Shown here in pieces: positions 34,213 through 41,581 of a DNA stretch of 64,000 nt (the first letter of the stretch is position 1; every line of letters begins with the position of its first letter). A program made the position numbers and the translations under genes. This DNA comes from CAZICM01 sp964537685 (GTDB lineage: Bacteria > Myxococcota_A > Polyangia > Polyangiales > Polyangiaceae): NCBI GenBank assembly GCA_964537685.1, contig CAZICM010000022.1, forward strand, positions 79,970 to 143,969. Direction: 5' to 3'. Below the pieces are notes generated by a model. That model was not told the DNA's origin. It saw only the letters and a list, made by a program, of their open reading frames with translations, and made no database searches.

Positions 34213-36435
34213 TCAACCAAAGCCAAGTATCCCCTCCGGATCCGCCATCCTCCCCCACCCCAGCACCTCGTCCACATCCTCCCCCAGGTGCGCCCGCCAT
34301 TCTTCCCGATTCCCAGGCAATACTCCGCCCAGCGCATTCTTCCCCCCATGCTTTGTCGCTTCCTCTATCAATGCCCGATGCTCTCTCTCTATCTCTTCAA
34401 TGTCATCCCCTTCTCTCACCCGCCGATTGAACATCACCGCGTAAAATAATTCCCCCACCGGTATGTCCGCGACCCGCATCAGTGAGCGTTCGGGGCGCCT
34501 CTTCTGTATCGGTAGCCATTGTAGCATGTCACCCGTCCGCATCATGGAACGCGCTTTTAGAATGAATGCCTCCGCCTTGTCCAATGAACAAAATACATGC
34601 GCCCATGCCGTCGGTCCTGCCGGCCGGGTATCCCTGGAAGGCAATAGATAATCGCTTAGCGAGATGTCCCCCTCGCCTTCTGTTGTCCTTGTGCATACCG
34701 CCATGGGATAGTCTTCGCCGTCCAAACCCGTTTTGTAAAACGCTGTGGCATGATAAGCATCGGGCCTCTTGGCAAAGGCCGATAGCTCTTCAAGCAATGC
34801 CCCCAAGTCGCCTCCTGTGTCGAGTTCCGCTTTGAGCAGTCCCCGAGGCGCCCGCTCCAAGGCCAATGTCGCCGTTGCTATGACGCCAAAATGACCCATG
34901 CCGCCCAAGACCGCGTCGTAGAGCCATCGGGCTTGGGTGGGCGAGCATTCGACCAGGCGCCCGTCTCCTGTCGCAACCAAGAGGTTGATGACATGATCGA
35001 TTTGAAAGCCTTTTTGGATTGAGCCTTTGGAAAATCCTCCGGACGATAATGTGCCGCCCACCGTGGCCGAAGGGAATCCCGTGACGACAGGGGGAACCAA
35101 GCCCTGGGGCAAGAGATGTTGAAGGAGTTGTTCCCAAGATGCCCCGCCTTGTACGGTGATGCGATCGGGTCCCAGGGTGTTGAGATCGATATGATTCAGC
35201 CTTTCGGTGGAAATCAAGAGACCGTCCGAGATCAACGATTGGCCCGCGGCGCTTCGGCCCAGGCCCCGAACGGCGACGGGAATTTTATGATGACTGGCCC
35301 GGCGGAGGAAATCGGCGAGTTCTTGAGGGCTTTCTGGATAGACAATGCCTCGGGGAACGCGGTGAAGTATACCTCCCCAGTCGCGGCTATAGGGGGAGTC
35401 GGTGGGTACGGGGGCTTGAGCTTGGAGGGGCGAAGGGGGACGCGGGCTTGAATGTGAACGGATGGGTTCGTTCAAGGGGCGGGTAAAGGAGACGTATTGC
35501 AGTTTATGGGTCTGCATCAAGGCGGGGCGCTGAAGGAGGAATTCAGGTTTTTGAGGAGCGGCCGCGCTGCAAGTGCAAGCATAGCGGGCATTGAATTGAG
35601 CATGGGGGAGATTGGATGTGCGTTCAACGGTGGGCGGGAGGAAGATATCCATGGATGGATCGTGGGAGAAACCCAGGCCAGCCAGGCCCGCATGCCAAGG
35701 AGGGTCGGCCCTGACCCACAAGGCGTCGCCGTCGAAGGCCGATCGAAAATGCTGAAGGATGCCATCGAACATGGCGCGGCCCAGGCGGGTGCGGCGAAGT
35801 TCGTGTTTGACGCTTAAATTGACGACATGATGGGCGCCTTCGGGTTTAAAGCCGGGGTAGTCCGAGGCGTTGACATTGACGGTGTTGCGGTCGATGGCGA
35901 GAATGATGGGATGGTGTTTGGCAATATGGACGGTGCCGATCATTTCTCCATCGTCGGCGCGGGCCAGGGCAAAGCGATGGCCAAAGTTGGCCCAGAGGGT
36001 TTGGATTTTAAAGGGAGAGATATAGTTTTGTCGGATATCGGCGACGAGCCAATGGGGGAGATGTCCGCCCCGTTCGGCGAGGGCGTCGGTAATGGAGCGG
36101 TTGAGGAGCCAGGAGACCGATTCGGCGGCGCCTGGGGCATGGGGGTCGATGATGCCGAGAAGGAGGGGGCCGATGGAGCTTGGGAGGGTGATGGGTGAAG
36201 AGATAAATGTGTTTCGGATATCGATGATGCGGGAGATAGAGAAGTGGCTGGGGCTTTTGATAGAGCAGCGGCCGGCATCGGGGTCGATGGAGATATTGCG
36301 GCAGGTGCAAGCCCAGCGTTCATGATGGGCGGGGATAGACCGGACTTCGGCGCCGCAGATGGAGCAGGTGTAGATCAAGAAAGGGGCGGCGGGCGTGCCT
36401 TGAGAGGGGGGCGGAATGGGATAGGGTTCGCGCAT
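34213..36435 (-). CDS. Zinc ribbon-GNAT-FAD oxidase fusion
   Basis: A 740-residue three-part protein. Residues ~20-55 contain a zinc-binding segment with four cysteines (TCSICGAEV, then CTCRNISIDPDAGR). Residues ~130-290 look like a GNAT acetyltransferase, with RFALARADDGEMIGTVHI and acetyl-CoA loop residues ELRRTRLGRAMFDGIL. From ~350 to the end is an FAD-binding_4 oxidase like cytokinin/alditol oxidases: RVPRGIVYPESPQELADFLR, AVRGLGRSAAGQSL, GFPSATVGGTLSSGGF and ending DPEGILGFG. Where cytokinin oxidases have the flavin-linked His in GRGHS, this has GLGRS, so the FAD is probably not covalent. The substrate is unknown. It lies inside the defence-type cluster, convergent with the HNH gene. 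Confidence 0.7.
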   Translation of the reverse strand: MREPYPIPPPSQGTPAAPFLIYTCSICGAEVRSIPAHHERWACTCRNISIDPDAGRCSIKSPSHFSISRIIDIRNTFISSPITLPSSIGPLLLGIIDPHAPGAAESVSWLLNRSITDALAERGGHLPHWLVADIRQNYISPFKIQTLWANFGHRFALARADDGEMIGTVHIAKHHPIILAIDRNTVNVNASDYPGFKPEGAHHVVNLSVKHELRRTRLGRAMFDGILQHFRSAFDGDALWVRADPPWHAGLAGLGFSHDPSMDIFLPPTVERTSNLPHAQFNARYACTCSAAAPQKPEFLLQRPALMQTHKLQYVSFTRPLNEPIRSHSSPRPPSPLQAQAPVPTDSPYSRDWGGILHRVPRGIVYPESPQELADFLRRASHHKIPVAVRGLGRSAAGQSLISDGLLISTERLNHIDLNTLGPDRITVQGGASWEQLLQHLLPQGLVPPVVTGFPSATVGGTLSSGGFSKGSIQKGFQIDHVINLLVATGDGRLVECSPTQARWLYDAVLGGMGHFGVIATATLALERAPRGLLKAELDTGGDLGALLEELSAFAKRPDAYHATAFYKTGLDGEDYPMAVCTRTTEGEGDISLSDYLLPSRDTRPAGPTAWAHVFCSLDKAEAFILKARSMMRTGDMLQWLPIQKRRPERSLMRVADIPVGELFYAVMFNRRVREGDDIEEIEREHRALIEEATKHGGKNALGGVLPGNREEWRAHLGEDVDEVLGWGRMADPEGILGFG

Positions 36436-36444
36436 TCGGGGAAT

Positions 36445-38205
36445 TTAGGGTCCAGCCAGGCATTGAAGAAGATCCCCGCGGCGAAATGTTGCCGCAAGGC
36501 GAAGCTGATTGACCTTTTGGTTGCCATAGAGCTTGTCGATAGCTTTTTGAATCTCGCCCCATGCCTTGATCAGATAAGCTTCCCGGTGCTTATCGATGTG
36601 GGTGTGGGCATCCTCAAACTTGCGATGATCGAGCTTATCGAGGGAAATCGCCAAGTCTGCCAGCACATATTGACCCATCAGCATGGATGTAAAATACGAA
36701 GCATAGGGCAAAAAATCGGGAGCGGCCGCGGGAGGTCTCTTCCTTTTGTTTTCGGCGATGCGGAAGAGCAATACGGCAATGATCAATTGCGTCGCATTTA
36801 GATCATCCCTAAAGATTTCTTCGTAGAGTTTGCCTAAATAGTCGCCACCCCGAAATTTTGCCTGGTGTGGCTGCCTACGCCACACGGCCAGAATCGCTTC
36901 GGCGGCGCTGCTGATGCTGATGTCCTTGGGTCCGGATATCCCCTCGCCGCGGTGGCGGCGATAGTCATATCCAAGCTCTTTCAGCGAAAGCTCGAGGCGC
37001 TGCTGCCTGGGGTCGTTTGAGCGAAGGTCTCTGAAATCAACAGGATTTTGGCTATTCGTTGCCCACGTAATGGTTTGCACAAGCTTATCCGCCTCGCGGG
37101 GAACTTGATAGAGCCGTACCAACACATATGCCTGATCCAGATTGGGCTGGGTGGTGGATGGCTTTGATTTGCGGCCATTCTTCTTGCGGGCTTGCTGTTC
37201 GGCCGCCGGGTCTGTTTGTGGTTTTTGTGATCGCGCGAATTCAGCAAGGGTGGCCTGTATCGTTTTGCTGGTCTGACCTCCATTGACAATTTGCAGCCCA
37301 GACACGTTCACTTTAAAATTTTCCGCCTGGAGGGCGTTATAGGCGAAGTGATCGCAGATCAACGTGATACCGTTGTTATAGAAATAAAAGTTCGGCAACT
37401 CCTCGTTGTCTTTCAAGGTCTGGGCAATCGCTTCATTGACCCGGTTCCCATGCAAACCCAAATAGCGGCGAACATTGCGCTCGAGCAGGCGATCGCCATG
37501 GGTATCCATGAGACGGGCGAGCTCGGAAACGCTCACTTTCCCAATAAAAACACGGGTATACTTAAAGTCTTCGACAATGGCCTTGCCAGCGAATTGAAGG
37601 GTATCCTTCACGGGTTTGCTGGCCTGAAGAACTTCAACCAAATTCAGATGATTGATATGTTCAAATTGAGCATGAGAACCAAAGCGCTCCCGGTCGATGA
37701 TACGCTGCACATCGGGAACCTTCCATGACTTGCCATTGCTGCAAAGTAAAAAGCGTACACGGGGGATATTGCCATCTAAGATTAAACTTCGGGCTTCTTC
37801 CACCCGGGCCTTGAGCCGGGGATTGATGTCAACCGGTGCATTTGGATCGAGAAGAGCCCTCACGGCCTGCACGGCTTTTTCAACACCGTTTTGAGGGAAG
37901 CCTCTTACACCATCCAGGTTCTCATGATGGTACTTGCCCTGAAAGAGGGTAACGGTGAATTCCCCATCCGATACATCGCTAAGATGCATGGCATCCACGC
38001 CAAAGTCATTGCTCCCCTCGGTCAGAGCATCCAATGCCTCATCCTCGGAAAGCGCGAGCATGGTCTTGGTGCAGAGAACCACAAAGGCTGTAGACCGAGC
38101 CAAAACATCGTTGACGGGTTCCCCTCGGATTTCCTCAATTTGAATCTTTAGCTTCTGCGCCAGCCCGCGCACTTGTTGGTCAATAATTCCAACATTGATA
38201 TCCAT
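36445..38205 (-). CDS. AIPR-family abortive-infection protein
   Basis: A 586-residue protein of the AIPR (abortive infection phage resistance) family. AGGAGA lies six bases before ATG 38205. The N-terminal part contains NDFGVDAMHLSDV and, some residues later, LFQGKYHHEN, a D...QxK pattern like restriction-endonuclease-fold Mrr-type proteins. The core has the family landmarks LERNVRRYLG, FYFYNNGITLICDHF and VSGLQIVNGGQTSKTIQ. These proteins confer phage resistance in some bacteria, but how they kill or block is not settled. It is convergent on no gene; the fused oxidase gene follows on the same strand 10 bases away, so the two may be co-transcribed. Confidence 0.85.
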   Translation of the reverse strand: MDINVGIIDQQVRGLAQKLKIQIEEIRGEPVNDVLARSTAFVVLCTKTMLALSEDEALDALTEGSNDFGVDAMHLSDVSDGEFTVTLFQGKYHHENLDGVRGFPQNGVEKAVQAVRALLDPNAPVDINPRLKARVEEARSLILDGNIPRVRFLLCSNGKSWKVPDVQRIIDRERFGSHAQFEHINHLNLVEVLQASKPVKDTLQFAGKAIVEDFKYTRVFIGKVSVSELARLMDTHGDRLLERNVRRYLGLHGNRVNEAIAQTLKDNEELPNFYFYNNGITLICDHFAYNALQAENFKVNVSGLQIVNGGQTSKTIQATLAEFARSQKPQTDPAAEQQARKKNGRKSKPSTTQPNLDQAYVLVRLYQVPREADKLVQTITWATNSQNPVDFRDLRSNDPRQQRLELSLKELGYDYRRHRGEGISGPKDISISSAAEAILAVWRRQPHQAKFRGGDYLGKLYEEIFRDDLNATQLIIAVLLFRIAENKRKRPPAAAPDFLPYASYFTSMLMGQYVLADLAISLDKLDHRKFEDAHTHIDKHREAYLIKAWGEIQKAIDKLYGNQKVNQLRLAATFRRGDLLQCLAGP

Positions 38206-38281
38206 GTGGGGTCTCCTAATGGAGGAAGTATTGTTCGGGCTAGATCTATCGCTGCCGGGCAATCCTTACTCGCTGGTTACG

Positions 38282-38322
38282 CAATATCTCTTTGTTTGGG
38301 TGCGTGTCAAGAATTGTGACAC
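38282..38322 (-). promoter_or_regulatory. Palindrome over the putative -35 of the AIPR gene
   Basis: Perfect half-sites GTGTCA (38304-38309) and TGACAC (38317-38322) are separated by seven bases. On the minus strand this palindrome includes a consensus -35, TTGACA (38310-38305), 100 bases before the ATG at 38205. A weak -10, ATATTG, follows at a 17-base spacing (38287-38282). A dimeric repressor bound here would block the promoter. Confidence 0.5.
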
Positions 38323-38364
38323 CTATTTATCGCGCATGGCGCATAACATAAGCCCATGGAAAGC

Positions 38365-38409
38365 AAAACGCGGTGCTCCTTCCCTTTAGGCGAGTGGGCA
38401 CCGCGTTTT
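38365..38409 (-). terminator. Bidirectional-type intrinsic terminator
   Basis: AAAACGCGGTGC (38365-38376) and GCACCGCGTTTT (38398-38409) form a perfect 12-bp stem with A/T runs at the outer ends, so it can work on both strands. It lies just after the stop codon of the eRF1-like gene (38439), which it should terminate, and insulates the AIPR promoter region. Confidence 0.8.
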
Positions 38410-38438
38410 GAATTTGAACACAGAAATGAAGCGCTGTG

Positions 38439-38819
38439 TTAACGCATAACGTTATGCTCGACAAAGTATTTACGGGCATAGGCCACAAACTGAGCATCCG
38501 AGGGATGATCGACGGTTTCGACGCCGATAATTTTGGGCTCTAGGTTGTGATCGTGCTTGTGAACATGTTTAATAAACGCAAGTTTCGCCGAGCCGGGGCC
38601 GCATACCAAGATTGTGCCCGCGTCGGCCAGGTCTTTGGCGATTTCGTGGTAGTAATGCGGGTCTTCGTCGACTTTGTGGCCCGCGTAGTCTCCGCGCTTT
38701 CTTTGAAGATGACGATGCTGCTTTAAAGGATGCACCGTTTGCTCCGTAAAGCTTTCGTGGGTAATATGAAAAATCTTTGCTTCGTTATGGTCTAACCAGA
38801 CCGCTGCGTGATAACTCAT
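38439..38819 (-). CDS. eRF1-like small protein (translational machinery family)
   Basis: A 126-residue protein starting at ATG 38819 with AGAGGA just upstream. It begins MSYHAAVWLDHNEAKIFHIT, contains a His-rich central part (HHLQ-like spacing and HKHDH) and LVCGPGSAKLAFIKHVHKHD, and ends with ARKYFVEHNVMR. This pattern matches short bacterial proteins related to the eRF1/aeRF1 release-factor domain, often annotated as translational machinery proteins; they may act on stalled ribosomes, but this is unproven. An intrinsic terminator follows. Upstream 38820-38963 is intergenic with no other feature I can support. Confidence 0.65.
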   Translation of the reverse strand: MSYHAAVWLDHNEAKIFHITHESFTEQTVHPLKQHRHLQRKRGDYAGHKVDEDPHYYHEIAKDLADAGTILVCGPGSAKLAFIKHVHKHDHNLEPKIIGVETVDHPSDAQFVAYARKYFVEHNVMR

Positions 38820-38963
38820 AATGTCCTCTGCTTCAGCAATGAGCGTGCCTATGGTTTTCCTCGAGCATCTTGCACGAGGCTTCGCTTGCCCGAAGGAATA
38901 AGCACGCAAGTCTTGCGTTGACGCGGCGATTTTTGCGTCGATGGGCTTATGTGCTCGATTTTA

Positions 38964-39623
38964 TTAGGGGATGGTGTGGCCGGTGACGTTTAAGGTCCAG
39001 AAGGCATTTTCGCATACGTCGCCCGTGTTGTGGCGGACTTCAAGAATATACCAGGTGCCATCGTCGGTGCCTAGGGTATCGCCCCATTGTTTGCTATAGG
39101 ATTCGGGTAGGCCGAGGGCTTTTTCGGGGGCGGCGGCGCAGTCGGGGTTGGAAAAGTCGCCGGTGTAGACGTATAAATCGTAGTCGGCCTTGGCGGGGGA
39201 TGTGAGCGAGGCTGTAAAGGAAAGCGCGGGGTAATCGATGATTGAGCTTACGCCTTCCTTGACGAAGAGCGCGAACCATTTGGAGCTATTGCCCATGGCG
39301 GTGCGCATGTCGCTGCCTTTGTCGCCGTCGATTTCGGGTAAGACTTCGGCGCCTGCGCAGGTGTTGGGCGCCGTGAAGTCGCAGCCGGTGCCGCCTCCTC
39401 CCATGCCGCCGCTTCCGCCCGCGCCTCCTTCGCCGCCGCCGGCACCTCCTTCGCCCATAGAACCGCTGGAGGAGGATGTCGAGGCTTGACCGCCCTCTCC
39501 ATCGTCGCCCCCTTGTCCCGTGGGCGCGGCGGTATCCAATTCAGAGCCTTCTGCACATGCCGAAAGCCATGCCGCGAATCCTAAGCCAACCGATGCGAAT
39601 GCCAATCCATGCCAAATCTTCAT
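38964..39623 (-). CDS. Exported lipoprotein with Gly/Ser linker
   Basis: A 219-residue predicted lipoprotein. ATG 39623 is followed by a signal peptide ending LSAC. A long Gly/Ser/Glu-rich spacer (residues ~30-85) leads to a folded domain with cysteines (CDFTAPNTCAGAEVL) and beta strands such as KWFALFVKEGVSSIIDYPAL, ADYDLYVYTGDFSNPDC and DGTWYILEVRHNTGDVCENA. The YDLYVY and TGDVCENAFWTL strands resemble extracellular carbohydrate- or calcium-binding beta-sandwich (PPC-like) domains. It is on the same strand as the unknown gene upstream with 65 bases between. Function unknown. Confidence 0.7.
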   Translation of the reverse strand: MKIWHGLAFASVGLGFAAWLSACAEGSELDTAAPTGQGGDDGEGGQASTSSSSGSMGEGGAGGGEGGAGGSGGMGGGGTGCDFTAPNTCAGAEVLPEIDGDKGSDMRTAMGNSSKWFALFVKEGVSSIIDYPALSFTASLTSPAKADYDLYVYTGDFSNPDCAAAPEKALGLPESYSKQWGDTLGTDDGTWYILEVRHNTGDVCENAFWTLNVTGHTIP

Positions 39624-39688
39624 AGGCCGATAGTAAGGGTATACACGCCGCTTTGAAACGATTATTGAAGGATGCTTTTGTAAACAAT

Positions 39689-40390
39689 TTAGAGATGCAT
39701 ATCGACCATCAGATAAAACACCTTGGGTCCTTGTCCGACAAGATGGGCGGGCCATTCGTAGGGGCTAAGGCCGCGCAGATAGGGCAGGTCGGGTTTAGAA
39801 TCGGTCATGGGAGAATACAGGGCTTCGTAGACGCGCTCAAAGGCGGCGGCCCAGTTTTTTCGTTTGGCGTCTTCGAGGGCGTCGATGATATTTGTTTCTT
39901 TTTTCTTTTTGGGGGGCACAGACACCGCGGCGTAGGCCGATCGCAATTCTTCGAGGAGAATGCTTAAGAACCATTCGGGAATATTGGCGGGCGATTTACG
40001 GCGGATGGCTCGTTTGGTGACCATCTCGTCATCGGTCATGGAGTCGTCGAACTTCATCCAGGGGACACCGGCCAGATGGAGGGTGCTAAAAATTCCATAC
40101 CAAGGCTGGCGATTCCATGCGTCTTCTTTTGAGAAGTGTTTGTGGGCATATTTGGCCTGGGCTTCGATTTGAGCGATGAGTTCGGCGCGATCTTTATCGT
40201 CGGAGGCGAAGGGAAAACTGGGAAAGGATTCGGGAGGTGGCGTGGTGATACGAGCGCCATCGGGTTCAAATGCACAGAGCCAGTGCCACCAGTTGTCGAT
40301 ACCGCCGTTTGCATCGACATGCTGGGTGAAGGCTTTGAGCGCGTCTTCCAGGGTTTCGGCGCGGGCTTTGACAAATTGCGTTTGGTGCAT
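39689..40390 (-). CDS. Unknown cytoplasmic protein
   Basis: A 233-residue protein I do not recognise. It starts at ATG 40390. It is rich in aromatic residues in the first half (GIDNWWHWLCAFEPDG, DAWNRQPWYGIFSTLHLAGV) and has a Lys run, VPPKKKKETNIIDALE, around residue 165. No signal peptide, membrane helix or known catalytic motif is visible. It is divergent from the propeller-like lipoprotein at 40474 and precedes a lipoprotein gene on the same strand. Confidence 0.55.
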   Translation of the reverse strand: MHQTQFVKARAETLEDALKAFTQHVDANGGIDNWWHWLCAFEPDGARITTPPPESFPSFPFASDDKDRAELIAQIEAQAKYAHKHFSKEDAWNRQPWYGIFSTLHLAGVPWMKFDDSMTDDEMVTKRAIRRKSPANIPEWFLSILLEELRSAYAAVSVPPKKKKETNIIDALEDAKRKNWAAAFERVYEALYSPMTDSKPDLPYLRGLSPYEWPAHLVGQGPKVFYLMVDMHL

Positions 40391-40473
40391 GAGCTACACA
40401 TAAACGAGTTGGCTGGGCGTGAAAAGTTTATTGAGCGCGATGCCGCAAATGTTCGTATAACAAGAGGATGTAT

Positions 40474-41439
40474 ATGTCGAAGAGGGCGCTGTCGAGAGTG
40501 GGGAGCGTGGGGAGCGTGGGTTTTTGGCTGATGGCCGGTGGATGCGGGCTGGGCTGTGCCGATTCAGGCGATACGCAGGCGACGCCTCAGGTGACGTCGA
40601 TGACGCTGGTGATGGAGAAGAAGATTATCGATATTCTGCCCAAAGTCGCGAAGGAATATGAAGGCAGCGGCGTGCAATTGCATGGGGATTTTTTGTATGT
40701 GGTTTTTGACAATATGCAGCTTATGGCGCGCATAAACAAAAGCCTGACGGGCGGCGGGATATTGGGGAGCGTGACAGAGAGTTCCAATTTCGAAGGGATT
40801 ACGGCCGACACCAATGGAACCGAGCATTTGTATGTGATGAAGGAGATGGATAAGAGCAGTGGAAACAAGGGGAAGGTGATTCAATTCGACACGATGGGGG
40901 TGGATCAGGGGTCGGAGCTTTCGGATGTGGTGTTTGGGGGAAGCAAGGGATTTGAGGGGATTGCGTGGCTGTGGGTCAACAATGACGATTATTTGCTGGC
41001 GCTGTGCGAGGGAAATGATTGCACCGACGATGAGATGAACAAGGGGCGGGGAAAATTGCATCTGCTCAAGCAAAAAAATGGTGAATGGCTAAGCGAATCG
41101 GTGCTGAGCATTCCCAGCAAGGCCCATTTTATCGATTACAGTGATATTGCCCTCTATAACCATCAAAATGGAACGTACGGCGTGGCGATCACCTCGCAGC
41201 AGTCTTCTCAGTTGTGGCTGGGGACGCTGAACACCTCGCCTTTTGGTTTTAGTGACGAGGGGGTGGTCGTGGATTTTCCCAAGGGCCAAAACGGCGAAAC
41301 CCAATATTGCAGCGTGGAAGGCGTGACCTTCGATGTGTTCGCGCCGAATCCCAGACTCTATGTGGTGTCCGATGCCAGCGATGGCCTTGGACTTTGCCCG
41401 GCAAAAGACGCGATGGTTCATCTCTTTGAGCTCCAGTGA
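40474..41439 (+). CDS. Exported lipoprotein, SdiA-regulated/phytase-like propeller
   Basis: A 321-residue predicted lipoprotein; GAGG lies seven bases before ATG 40474, and the hydrophobic start ends near GCGLGC. The mature protein has repeated four-stranded patterns such as GVQLHGDFLYVVFDNMQLMA, SSNFEGITADTNGTEHLYVM, KGFEGIAWLWVNNDDYLLAL and VEGVTFDVFAPNPRLYVVSD. The recurring FEGI/VEGV motifs at blade starts match esterase-like phytase or SdiA-regulated propellers. Four cysteines may pair. A strong intrinsic terminator follows the stop codon. The ligand is unknown. Confidence 0.65.
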   Translation: MSKRALSRVGSVGSVGFWLMAGGCGLGCADSGDTQATPQVTSMTLVMEKKIIDILPKVAKEYEGSGVQLHGDFLYVVFDNMQLMARINKSLTGGGILGSVTESSNFEGITADTNGTEHLYVMKEMDKSSGNKGKVIQFDTMGVDQGSELSDVVFGGSKGFEGIAWLWVNNDDYLLALCEGNDCTDDEMNKGRGKLHLLKQKNGEWLSESVLSIPSKAHFIDYSDIALYNHQNGTYGVAITSQQSSQLWLGTLNTSPFGFSDEGVVVDFPKGQNGETQYCSVEGVTFDVFAPNPRLYVVSDASDGLGLCPAKDAMVHLFELQ

Positions 41440-41460
41440 AATACCCGTTGCACTCCCCAT

Positions 41461-41490
41461 CCCGTTCGACTACCTGAACGGGCGTTTTTA
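41461..41490 (+). terminator. Intrinsic terminator
   Basis: CCCGTTC (41461-41467) and GAACGGG (41476-41482) form a 7-bp stem with an 8-base loop, followed by CGTTTTTA. It ends the propeller-lipoprotein transcript and separates it from gyrA. Confidence 0.85.
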
Positions 41491-41581
41491 TAGGTAGCCC
41501 GCCGCCCGCGCCACCTTCGCTCTGAAGGTCTTAGCAAGCCGGGCCTCACAAAATTGGGCCTTGTCAATTTCCAAGCAGCAG

